In this document: positions 14,284-21,211 of the stretch, one piece after another | Layout: each line of letters begins with the position of its first letter | Position numbering within the stretch: the stretch's first letter is position 1 | IMG/VR virus record: IMGVR_UViG_3300012954_000070 | Span: 1-24,804 of that record | Length of the DNA: 24,804 bases | Strand: one strand, 5' to 3' | From: a virus | Made by a program: the position numbers and the translations under genes | Notes under the pieces: model-generated | The model's database searches: none | Told to the model about the DNA's origin: nothing | The model's input: only the letters and a program-made list of their open reading frames with translations

Positions 14284-14507
14284 AGATAGCAACACTCGAC
14301 ACATCTGAGATCCTGAAACTTTCCACAGAAATGGAAAATGAAATAAAAAACTTCAAAGCAGACTTGTTTAAATTGGCATGGTTTATGCGTGGCGGACTAT
14401 CATTGGATGATATGTTTGCTACTTGCCATGAAGACAGAGAAGTTATGGGCGGTGTTATAAAAGACAATTTAGACACTGCAAAAAAGACCGGACAACCGTT
14501 TTTTTAA
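14277..14507 (+). CDS. Frameshift extension of gp26 (GT-like tail assembly chaperone part)
   Basis: Reading in the -1 frame from the slippery site gives 76 residues ending at TAA 14505-14507, so a gp26 fusion would be 363 aa. The extension is a compact helical module: NFKADLFKLAWFMRGGLSLD, then a DREVMGGVIKDNLDT helix and the end GQPFF. The size and layout resemble the T part of G/GT-type tail assembly chaperones, which recruit the tape measure protein. Independent translation from the ATG at 14331 (58 aa) is the alternative, but no Shine-Dalgarno sequence precedes it and that ATG lies partly in a small hairpin. It could correspond to a reduced gp51; I cannot confirm this. Confidence 0.7.
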   Translation, partial: RIKIATLDTSEILKLSTEMENEIKNFKADLFKLAWFMRGGLSLDDMFATCHEDREVMGGVIKDNLDTAKKTGQPFF

Positions 14508-14611
14508 TACAAGGTACTATATATAAAGTATAGAAAATATCAGCACACACGGTGTCTAGAACCAAATAGCAACATTTAATCAATCACACTGCACTTCTAA
14601 ATAAATCACAT

Positions 14612-15181
14612 ATGCAAGTCTACACACAAATTGTACGACCCCAGGAGTTGGATGAGGATGACCTGTGGATTCCTTGTCTTACCACAGCCACCGTTAAACA
14701 CTCACCTGCTGAAAAACAACCTTTGATTGTCACACACATCGAAGCAATCAATCATTACGAACACAGTCTTACAAAACTGTTGGAACAGAAGGTGTTTGCT
14801 GTGGGGTCAAAGACATATGACCGACTTGTAGAGGTTGGCTTCCACCAAGATAATATTCATTGGCGACACAGAGCGGACGAGTTAAGATTGCGTGCCAAAA
14901 ACATAGGCCCAATGACTTGGCTCCACGGAGACAAGTACGCCAGAGATTTTGGCGCCATACCAGAAGTCACAGCAATTCAAACCTACGAATCAAAACCAGA
15001 TGCCACAGCCATCAAACAGATATTGAAACTGGAACCAGATGTAATTCATGTGTATTCAGATGCTGTATTGAAAGAGTTGGAGATTAGAAACTGGAGTCAC
15101 ACCAAGTTGAAACACGTTGCGTCAGCGGAACCTGATAATTCTGTTTGGTTAGATTGTGAATCGTTTGATCCTAATGTTTAA
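14612..15181 (+). CDS. HemD-like protein (uroporphyrinogen-III synthase family)
   Basis: HemD closes hydroxymethylbilane to uroporphyrinogen III, the branch point to heme, siroheme and cobalamin. This 189-aa product follows the family's two-domain layout in reduced form: a short N-terminal T-x-x-RPQE strand with a following P (IVRPQE at 7-12, IPCL at 20-23); LIVTHIEAINHY at 38-49 in place of the 'fTSxNAv' loop; VFAVGSKTYDRLVEVGF at 61-77, matching 'vfaVG-xT-x-L-x-x-Gf'; WLHGDK at 103-108 for 'ylrGe'; Tyr125 in QTYES, the position of the conserved near-catalytic Tyr; and VIHVYSDAVLKEL at 144-156. Usual HemD is 240-260 aa, so it is trimmed, mainly at both ends. No Shine-Dalgarno sequence precedes the ATG; TCTAAATA at 14596-14603 may be a late promoter. 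A sequence-divergent non-enzymatic relative is possible. Confidence 0.6.
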   Translation: MQVYTQIVRPQELDEDDLWIPCLTTATVKHSPAEKQPLIVTHIEAINHYEHSLTKLLEQKVFAVGSKTYDRLVEVGFHQDNIHWRHRADELRLRAKNIGPMTWLHGDKYARDFGAIPEVTAIQTYESKPDATAIKQILKLEPDVIHVYSDAVLKELEIRNWSHTKLKHVASAEPDNSVWLDCESFDPNV

Positions 15182-15200
15182 GAACGACTAGCGTCGTTCT
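15181..15200 (+). terminator. Terminator-like hairpin after the HemD-like gene
   Basis: AGAACGAC and GTCGTTCT pair perfectly over 8 bp around TAGC, beginning at the last base of the stop codon. It is followed by GCTTTTCGCTT, an imperfect U-rich stretch, so termination may be partial and read-through into the structured region that follows is possible. Confidence 0.55.
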
Positions 15201-15566
15201 GCTTTTCGCTTACGCTCAAGCATTAAAGCAATTACATAACGAAGTTATGTGTCGCATCATGCAGACAGTTGATCCATACTTCACCCAGTAACGGGAAAAG
15301 TATGAAGCCATCATGCGAGACTAGCCTGCCATTTTGTGAAAGGAACTTTTGTACGGAAGCGGTGACCCGCCAACTCCCTATTCCAGACTTCATTAGTCAC
15401 GGGCAACTGACCCACCCTTCACAAACAAAGTGAGCAGTTGTGATGTTGTATCTTTTTCACAGAGCATCTTCTTTTGTGCCTTTAGTTAGCACTCGACTTG
15501 CAACTCAGGATTCACCATTGTGTTTCAAACGCACTTCCTGGATCTACGATCAATTTGGTTGCTATG
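15201..15566. ncRNA. GC-richer structured intergenic region, candidate non-coding RNA
   Basis: This gap lies between convergent genes and contains no convincing gene. Base composition changes sharply: 15361-15420 is 57% G+C (34 of 60). Inverted repeats are dense: ACATAAC/GTTATGT (15234-15250, loop GAA); CATACTT/AAGTATG with inner CCC/GGG (15275-15304); GCGG/CCGC (15359-15370); and a long-range pair TTTGTGAAAGG (15333-15343) with CCTTCACAAA (15416-15425). CATCATGC occurs twice (15255-15262 and 15309-15316), on both sides of the second hairpin. I could not match tRNA, tmRNA or RNase P consensus features. The transcribed strand is not clear; read-through from the HemD-like gene or transcription on the GIY-YIG strand would both cover it. 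Confidence 0.4.
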
Positions 15567-15998
15567 TTAAGCCTTGTTGTAATTTTTAAGTTCTTCTTTA
15601 AGGATTTTGGAACCACCAACTCTCACATTGATAATGCCATTGTAGTAATCATCGGATTCTAATACTCGCCTTTCGAACTGTTCTCGAGCCTCGAGATAAC
15701 TCATTACGCCTCTAGTGTTACAGATGTATAATATTTCCCTAGTAAATTTGTCTTCGCCTAATTGTGCCACGTCAGCAAGTAAATGATCTGAAGAACCCCA
15801 ATAGTCCTTCCAGTCCGATTCAACCTTGCTTCTACGTTTGTTTATCCTGCCCTTGAGAGGCGGACGTGTCTTCTTGAATTTTGCTAATTTTTTGCCCACA
15901 TACTGTTTACCGTTGGTTGTGTTTGTGATGAGATACACAAATCCTTCGCAGTCTTCTGGTAGTGAGTCTATTGTTTTACCTTGATAAGTCCATGGCAT
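15567..15998 (-). CDS. GIY-YIG family endonuclease
   Basis: The 143-aa product has the GIY-YIG core at residues 19-37: GFVYLITNTTNGKQYVGKK, with FVY standing for GIY and YVG for YIG. Tyr22, Tyr33 and Gly35 fit the catalytic layout, and Glu103 in SYLEAREQFER is the likely metal ligand. The NKRRSKVESDWKDYWGSS segment at 53-70 and the C-terminal ESDDYYNGIINVRVGG are of a type I recall in marine T4-like phages. No separate DNA-recognition domain is apparent, so it is shorter than I-TevI or Seg homing enzymes. It may be a homing nuclease or one that degrades or processes DNA. It is the last gene of the gp55-gp47-gp46 run and borders the structured intergenic region. Confidence 0.8.
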   Translation of the reverse strand: MPWTYQGKTIDSLPEDCEGFVYLITNTTNGKQYVGKKLAKFKKTRPPLKGRINKRRSKVESDWKDYWGSSDHLLADVAQLGEDKFTREILYICNTRGVMSYLEAREQFERRVLESDDYYNGIINVRVGGSKILKEELKNYNKA

Positions 15999-16015
15999 AT
16001 GGACATACTTACTGA

Positions 16016-16234
16016 TTATTTTTTCCGCTCTTGCTGTTTTTGGATCTTGGACACTTTATATTGTGCTTCAAGTTCTTTACGTCTTTGACGTGCCAAAATT
16101 CTAATTTCCGCTAGTGCCTTTCTAGCGGCTACTTTGGTAGCGAGGCTTCGCCTCTCAGCAAACAACTCGTTTGCCTTGAAATAAGCCATGTACGCCTTGG
16201 TCAGTTTATCGTGAGTATCATCTTGAATGGTCAT
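16016..16234 (-). CDS. Small basic helical protein after gp46 (72 aa)
   Basis: The product is 72 aa if started at the ATG ending at 16234 (MTIQDDTHDKLTKAYMAYFK); a longer start at 16255 is possible but has no better ribosome site. It is helical and rich in Arg, Lys and Ala, with KVAARKALAEIRILARQRRK in the middle and a Lys/Gln/Arg tail. This resembles small basic proteins next to gp46 in marine T4-like phages, where the ARKAL-E-L/I pattern recurs. Nucleic-acid binding is plausible from the charge but unproven. It overlaps the end of gp46 by 17 bases, suggesting coupled translation. Confidence 0.6.
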   Translation of the reverse strand: MTIQDDTHDKLTKAYMAYFKANELFAERRSLATKVAARKALAEIRILARQRRKELEAQYKVSKIQKQQERKK

Positions 16235-18002
16235 AAGTTTCCACGTCATTAGCATATGCTGTAAAGCCGTTCTCTTTCACAACTTTCAACACATTGTTAA
16301 CACGTCCCATTAATTCATCTTTGTGCGATATCAAGAATATATTTTTGCCTGCTTCTCTGCTCATTTTCTTCAAGATTGCCAAACTGCTTTCTACACCTGC
16401 TGAATCCATTCCTGAATCTATTAATTCATCTAAGAACAACAAGTTGATGTTTTGATACAAGTTTTCCCATACATCTCTAAATGCGAAACTTAATCCTAAT
16501 ATCAATCTGTTACGTTCTCCTCTACTTAAATTATCAAAATCTAGTTCTTGTCCCAGTTGAGTGATCTCCACACTTAAATCATTTTTAAATGTGACCAAGT
16601 GTGGAAGACCCAATTGATCCAAGTAGTGAGTTAACCTGTTGTTCAAGAAGGTTAAGTTTTGATCAATTATTTTTTTCCTTATGAAGGAATCTTTGTTTGT
16701 AAGCAGTTTGTATAAAAACTCTTGGTGCTCTTTCAGTTTCTGTAGAGTGTTTGCTGTGTCCCAATTTATTTCTTGTACTGCTTGATTCTTTAATTCATCT
16801 ATTTGATCTAGATATGGATTTGCTTCTTCTTTTTTGTTTTTGAGTGCTGTGTTGATTGATTCCACATACTGTCTGTGATCATATGCTTCTTTTAGTGTGT
16901 CATAATAAGTGTTTGGTCTTTGATCCAAATCCCCAACTGCTTCAATATCTTTTGTTGTTTGTTCCAGTTGTTCACTTAATTCCATTACATAACTGTTGGA
17001 TTCACCATATTCCATTTCTAATTTTTTCTGCATTTCTTCAATTTTATCTTGCGGTAAGTCTTGTCCACAAGCATAACAAGTGGCTTTGTGATTTAATTTT
17101 TCTAAATCTTTGTGTAATTTTTTTGCTGTTTTGTCTGCTTGTTCTATTGTGCTTTCCAAACTTGCTCTATCTTTTTGTAATTGTCTTAATACATCATTAA
17201 GTTTTGTCCAATCTTCAAGTTTTTGATGTGCTTCTAATTCAGCATCAATGTCTACACTTTGTAATTCTTTTAAATTATTTTCTAATTTTTCAATATCTGT
17301 TTTGTTTTGATTGTGCCAAGCACTGCTTTTATTAGTTAAACTGTGAATTGTTTCTTCTACTTTCTCATTACTAATTTTTAAACCTTCTAATCTTGCTGTC
17401 TCAAGTGCTATATCTTCTTTTGAACGTTTAATATGTGTCTTTAAGATGTCTGCTTTCTCAGACAACAGTTGAATTCCTAATAGTTGTTCAATTATTTCCT
17501 GTTGTTCATTGTTGTGTAAACTTAAAAAAGGTTGCGTGTATGTGTTGAGTGCCACAATGTGTTTAAACATTTTTGGATTCATTCCAATCATTCTGTTCAA
17601 GTCTTCTTGTGTTTTACGTGAATCTCCTTGACTGACATCTGAAAGTTCTTGTTCTTGTTCGTCAATGTAATATTTCATTACATTTGGTTTTCTACCACGT
17701 TCTACTCTGTAGTTTACTCCATCTTTTTCAAATGCTATTGTGACCAACATTGATTTGCTGTTGGTTTTATTCACAAGATTGTCTTTACGGATTTTTGTTA
17801 GTGCTTCACCATATAGTGCGTAACACAATGCGTTGACTATGGTTGTTTTACCTGTACCATTACGTGAACCTGCGTCATCACCGCCCATGTCCAAGTTTTC
17901 ACCTAGTACCAGTGTTAACAGTTTTTGTTGAAAGTCTATAGCCTGGGTTTGATTACCCACACTCATAAAATTTTTTACCGTAAGTGTTTTAATCAGTATC
18001 AT
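16218..18002 (-). CDS. 46: Recombination nuclease ATPase subunit gp46 (Rad50/SbcC-like)
   Basis: gp46 is the SMC-type ATPase that with gp47 resects DNA ends for recombination-dependent replication and helps degrade host DNA. The 594-aa product shows all hallmarks: Walker A GSRNGTGKTT at 45-54; a long coiled coil from about 180 to 440; a zinc hook CYAC at 309-312 at its apex; the ABC signature NLSRGERNR around 491-499; Walker B NLLFLDEL at 520-527; and a SH switch near 559-560. T4 gp46 has 560 aa. Its ATG overlaps the gp47 stop by 14 bases, so translation is probably coupled. The gp55-gp47-gp46 order is that of T4. Confidence 0.95.
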   Translation of the reverse strand: MILIKTLTVKNFMSVGNQTQAIDFQQKLLTLVLGENLDMGGDDAGSRNGTGKTTIVNALCYALYGEALTKIRKDNLVNKTNSKSMLVTIAFEKDGVNYRVERGRKPNVMKYYIDEQEQELSDVSQGDSRKTQEDLNRMIGMNPKMFKHIVALNTYTQPFLSLHNNEQQEIIEQLLGIQLLSEKADILKTHIKRSKEDIALETARLEGLKISNEKVEETIHSLTNKSSAWHNQNKTDIEKLENNLKELQSVDIDAELEAHQKLEDWTKLNDVLRQLQKDRASLESTIEQADKTAKKLHKDLEKLNHKATCYACGQDLPQDKIEEMQKKLEMEYGESNSYVMELSEQLEQTTKDIEAVGDLDQRPNTYYDTLKEAYDHRQYVESINTALKNKKEEANPYLDQIDELKNQAVQEINWDTANTLQKLKEHQEFLYKLLTNKDSFIRKKIIDQNLTFLNNRLTHYLDQLGLPHLVTFKNDLSVEITQLGQELDFDNLSRGERNRLILGLSFAFRDVWENLYQNINLLFLDELIDSGMDSAGVESSLAILKKMSREAGKNIFLISHKDELMGRVNNVLKVVKENGFTAYANDVETYDHSR

Positions 18003-19008
18003 TGTTTAGATCTCTAAATATTTTTAGCAAAACAGATTTATCATATGCATCAGATTCGATTGTTTCAATTTCTTTTGATACAATTTGATCAACACTTTCA
18101 AACTTGGTTATGTCTAGTTCTGTATTGATCTCTTCTTCTTTTTTGCTAGGAATTAAAGTAATTTCTCTACAATCATATTTTTTCATGAAAGTCTCTTTGA
18201 TATAACTTGCTTCTTCAAAACTTATATCAATATCTAGTGTAACTCTTAGATGCATTTTGCTTTTCATTATTTCATCTGTTTTGTCCAGCAATGTGCTTAA
18301 TTTTACATTTCTATATTTAGGACAGTTGCCCCAATTGAAATACACAGGCTCTGTGCCATGTTCTAGTATCATCATACCACGCTCATCATCATCAATATCT
18401 GCGTAATTGTGCGGAAACGGATTACCTAAGTAATGAATATTATTTTTAACTTGTCTTTTATGAAAGTGACCAGAGAAAACATACTCTTGTTTTTTAAAGT
18501 CGCTTGGTCTTAATTCTCCTGTGTCTGGCATTTCTACCATAGCATTCATAAAGAAGTTAGGCAGTTCAAAATGACCAAACATATATTTGCATTCCATATT
18601 GCCAACTTTTTTCCATTCATTGCCTATTAACCAAGGCACTAATATAGTGTCATCTATTTTTGTAATTTTATTAACCATTGTGATGCCTGGAATAAATCTT
18701 CCAAACTCTGTGGATTGAATGTCTCTGCTGTCTTTGTAATACAAATCGTGATTACCTGGAAAAAAATAAAAATTATCAAATGCTTTTCCTAATTTTTCCA
18801 AACATCTGATTGAAGCATCCATTGTGGTTATGTTTACACTGTTCCTGTTGTGATGCCAATCACCACAAAAGAGTCCTGTCTCACAACCATGTTTCTTTGC
18901 TAAATCTATATACCAATCTACAAATTCTTCACAATCATCGTTGTGTAATTTAGAGTTGGATTTTAATCCGAAATGTATATCGGTAAAAACTGCTAATTTC
19001 TTGAACAA
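17989..19008 (-). CDS. 47: Recombination endonuclease subunit gp47 (Mre11/SbcD-like)
   Basis: gp47 is the metallophosphoesterase nuclease partner of gp46. The 339-aa product carries the five phosphoesterase motifs: DIH at 10-12, GDWHH at 49-53, GNHD at 85-88, GHFE at 145-148 and GHFHKR at 180-185, giving two metal sites. The C-terminal third is a charged, mostly helical region that would bind the gp46 coiled-coil base. The length equals that of T4 gp47. The start codon is TTG (19006-19008), chosen because TAGGAGA lies at good spacing before it and the conserved LAVFTDIH strand follows directly. It lies between gp55 and gp46. Confidence 0.95.
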   Translation of the reverse strand: MFKKLAVFTDIHFGLKSNSKLHNDDCEEFVDWYIDLAKKHGCETGLFCGDWHHNRNSVNITTMDASIRCLEKLGKAFDNFYFFPGNHDLYYKDSRDIQSTEFGRFIPGITMVNKITKIDDTILVPWLIGNEWKKVGNMECKYMFGHFELPNFFMNAMVEMPDTGELRPSDFKKQEYVFSGHFHKRQVKNNIHYLGNPFPHNYADIDDDERGMMILEHGTEPVYFNWGNCPKYRNVKLSTLLDKTDEIMKSKMHLRVTLDIDISFEEASYIKETFMKKYDCREITLIPSKKEEEINTELDITKFESVDQIVSKEIETIESDAYDKSVLLKIFRDLNNDTD

Positions 19009-19058
19009 AATAATCTCCTACTTTTCTTTAGAATAACTGAAAATGTTAAATTTGTCAA

Positions 19059-19910
19059 CTACTTTTTTGTTCGTTTACTGACTTTTGTTTTTGGAGCCGA
19101 TTTTGTTGCAGGTTTTGGCGCACTGCTATCACCGGAAGTTTGTCTGGTCATACTCGGCATCATATTGTTAAGTTCTAAAATATCATCTCTAATGTTTTGA
19201 TTTCTTTTTTCAATATTAATAATTCTCACAAATGAATTAGTCACTGCCGCTGTGTAATAAGCAAACGGATTGTTAGATTTACTTTCATCAAATTGTAAAC
19301 CAATTTGTGCTAATTGTAAAATGGCCTGACCCTGCATTTCATCATTGTAAGTATAACCTCTCACGTTACCTCTTGTACCGTATCTTTCACACAATTTCAT
19401 CCACATCTTTGCCAATTCGTTTGTGGCTCTGCCGGCATCTTTATTAAATTTACCGTTTTCCATTCCACCATCCCAATGACTTTTACCCACACAAACCAAG
19501 TTGCCTTTTTTATCATATTTCCAATGCTGGAAAGGAGGAAAGTTAACTTTTACTTTGCCATCAGCAACTGTTTTTGGATTCTTTTTTCTGCCAGGTTCGT
19601 CTGGGATATGCTCAAAAGTCATCACTCTAAAAACTACATCATCTTTATCTATTGACCTATAATCTATTTCGCAGTCACTTAATTTTGTTTTTGGGTCTAC
19701 TTTTTTACGTTGTTCATACGTTTGTTGCGTAAGTTTTTTGGCTTTATTTCTTTTGGCTTGGGCCACAGTTCGTATGTTTATGGCATCCACATTGTTCACA
19801 ATCAAATTGTATGTGCTGTAGGCTTCATCCACAAAACTACAAAAAGTGCTTTTAGACTTGTGAATTTCGGCTAATAGGTCTCTGTTGTTAAGATAATTGA
19901 CTTTTTTCAT
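19059..19910 (-). CDS. 55: Late-transcription sigma factor gp55
   Basis: gp55 is the T4-type sigma factor that directs host RNA polymerase to TATAAATA late promoters. The match is clearest at 180-245: RGNVRGYTYNDEMQGQAI, then LQFDESKSNNPFAYYT at 206-220 and FVRIINIEKRNQN, which is the sigma region-2-like core of the family. At 283 aa it is much longer than T4 gp55 (185 aa), with an N-terminal extension of about 100 residues and a Lys/Pro/Ala-rich basic tail (after residue 260). No obvious hydrophobic-acidic sliding-clamp motif is visible at the very end. AAGGAATATTA precedes the ATG. Late promoters with an ATAAATA core lie in front of several virion genes in this window. Confidence 0.9.
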   Translation of the reverse strand: MKKVNYLNNRDLLAEIHKSKSTFCSFVDEAYSTYNLIVNNVDAINIRTVAQAKRNKAKKLTQQTYEQRKKVDPKTKLSDCEIDYRSIDKDDVVFRVMTFEHIPDEPGRKKNPKTVADGKVKVNFPPFQHWKYDKKGNLVCVGKSHWDGGMENGKFNKDAGRATNELAKMWMKLCERYGTRGNVRGYTYNDEMQGQAILQLAQIGLQFDESKSNNPFAYYTAAVTNSFVRIINIEKRNQNIRDDILELNNMMPSMTRQTSGDSSAPKPATKSAPKTKVSKRTKK

Positions 19911-19963
19911 TAATATTCCTTGTTATATATCTCTTCATTATAAACTACTCAGTTAATTTTGTC

Positions 19964-19971
19964 AATAAATA
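19964..19971 (+). promoter_or_regulatory. T4-type late promoter of the baseplate operon
   Basis: GTC-AATAAATA-AATG lies in the divergent gap between gp55 and the gp48-like gene; the core differs from TATAAATA by one base. The expected start near 19977 gives an 11-base leader that begins with the AAGGAC ribosome site, the same geometry as at 308-318 on the other strand. Confidence 0.6.
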
Positions 19972-19987
19972 AATGTAAGGACACAAA

Positions 19988-20908
19988 ATGAGCATAGATA
20001 AATTCAATAAAAACATATTAAAGAACGTAGATAGTCTAAAAGACCTAGGGCAAGACATACAGAAAAATATGTCTGGATTTTTAGATACAAAAATTGATAC
20101 CCTGGGCAAAACACTTGATACAGCATCTTCCTTTGCTTTTGGAAAATTGAAAAGAATGAAAGGTGATTTGAAAAAAATCACTGACGGAGTGTTAAAATTT
20201 GATAAATCAATGCCTGCGATCACACTTAACACTTCAGGTAAATCATCTGGAGAAGAATTGGATTGGAGAGTTAGTTTGTCCATACCACAGCAAATTAAAG
20301 ACATTATTCAAGACCAAAAAAGTTTATTGGACCCACTTAAAGCCACAGGAAATAAATTGGTTTTTCCTTATACTCCAACGATTTTAGTAGGGCAATCAGC
20401 AAGTTGGAATCCAATGCAACCAGTACACACCAATTATCCATTTTATGCTTATGAAAATTCACGTGTGGATCAAATGACAATCACAGCACACTTCTATGTA
20501 CAAAATGAAATAGAAGCAAGATACTGGGTAGCCGCTGTTCATTATCTAAGATCAATGACAAAAATGAGTTATGGACTATCACCTAATAAAGGTGCTCCAC
20601 CACCAGTTGTACGTTTAAATGGATACGGTGATTACACATTCAAAGATGTTCCTGTTATTATACAAAACTTTACATTTGACTTAAAAGAAGATGTTGACTA
20701 CATCAGCACAAGATTAACAGCAGAAGAATCTGGAACAGCAGATGGACCATCATCAGTAACATCCAAAGGTGGCACTTATGCTTGGGCACCTACAGAAAGT
20801 TTATTAACTATTGGTGTTGTACCACAATACAGCAGAACAAGACAAGCACAATTTGATCTTGCTGATTTTGTTAAAAACGGCGGCACAAAAGGAAGAGGAT
20901 TTATTTAA
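19988..20908 (+). CDS. Baseplate tail-tube cap protein, gp48-like
   Basis: The 306-aa product is of the T4-like baseplate/tail-tube junction type. The N-terminal 70 residues are helical and charged, with repeated LG-x-D/K patterns. The core at about 90-290 is beta-rich: DWRVSLSIP, LVFPYTPTILVGQSASWNP at 124-142, YPFYAYENSRVDQMTITAHF at 150-169, ARYWVAAVHYLRS, and DVPVIIQNFTFDLKEDVDYI. The core resembles tail-tube-like domains as in T4 gp48 and gp54, which cap the tube on the baseplate; I favour gp48 from the cyanophage-like gene order with gp53 next. gp54 is the alternative. It starts the rightward baseplate operon behind a late promoter, with AAGGAC before its ATG and a TAATG overlap to the next gene. 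Confidence 0.65.
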   Translation: MSIDKFNKNILKNVDSLKDLGQDIQKNMSGFLDTKIDTLGKTLDTASSFAFGKLKRMKGDLKKITDGVLKFDKSMPAITLNTSGKSSGEELDWRVSLSIPQQIKDIIQDQKSLLDPLKATGNKLVFPYTPTILVGQSASWNPMQPVHTNYPFYAYENSRVDQMTITAHFYVQNEIEARYWVAAVHYLRSMTKMSYGLSPNKGAPPPVVRLNGYGDYTFKDVPVIIQNFTFDLKEDVDYISTRLTAEESGTADGPSSVTSKGGTYAWAPTESLLTIGVVPQYSRTRQAQFDLADFVKNGGTKGRGFI

Positions 20909-21210
20909 TGGGATTCTTTACTAATTCAAGTCCATATGCGTCTACACAGATTGTTGATGATCAATATCTTGACACATTAACTATACGTCCAATTCCTGCA
21001 CAACCAGATGATGTGTTGTACACAGTGGAACCACAATACAATCATAGACCAGACTTGTTGGCTTATGATCTTTACGGCAACGAAAAACTATGGTGGGTGT
21101 TTGCTCAACGCAACATGGATAAAATTTCAGATCCAGTGTATGATCTTATTCCTGGCTTAGAAATTTTTATTCCACAAGGACCTGCTCTTAGAGATACACT
21201 AGGAGTATAG
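20908..21210 (+). CDS. Baseplate wedge protein, gp53-like, short form
   Basis: The 100-aa product has the typical gp53 C-terminal pattern: VEPQYNHRPDLLAYDLYG at 41-58, NEKLWWVFAQRN, then DPVYDLIPGLEIFIPQ, which is a LysM-like fold. T4 gp53 has 196 aa and joins baseplate wedges to the hub and trigger the ring closing; here only about half is present, as in other marine T4-like relatives I recall. It has a TAATG overlap with the upstream gp48-like gene and lies 1 base before the next gene, so the three are one translation unit. No additional N-terminal coding sequence is possible because of the overlap. Confidence 0.7.
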   Translation: MGFFTNSSPYASTQIVDDQYLDTLTIRPIPAQPDDVLYTVEPQYNHRPDLLAYDLYGNEKLWWVFAQRNMDKISDPVYDLIPGLEIFIPQGPALRDTLGV

Positions 21211-21211
21211 T

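Noticed and set aside
14331-14507. Independent 58-aa gene starting at ATG 14331
   Set aside because: No Shine-Dalgarno sequence is present and the start lies partly in a hairpin; the open -1 frame joined to a slippery heptamer explains the reading frame better. It is not fully excluded.
15232-15393. 53-aa ORF on the minus strand within the structured region
   Set aside because: It uses codons rare in the rest of the window, has no clear ribosome site, and runs through the hairpins and the direct repeat, so it is probably fortuitous.
15181-15566. Group I intron
   Set aside because: Possible GACTA/TAGTC pairing is present, but the other core elements and flanking exons were not found.
16235-16255. 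Earlier ATG for the small basic protein after gp46
   Set aside because: It would add 7 residues with no better ribosome site and a longer overlap with gp46; the start at 16234 gives the N-terminus expected from similar phage proteins.
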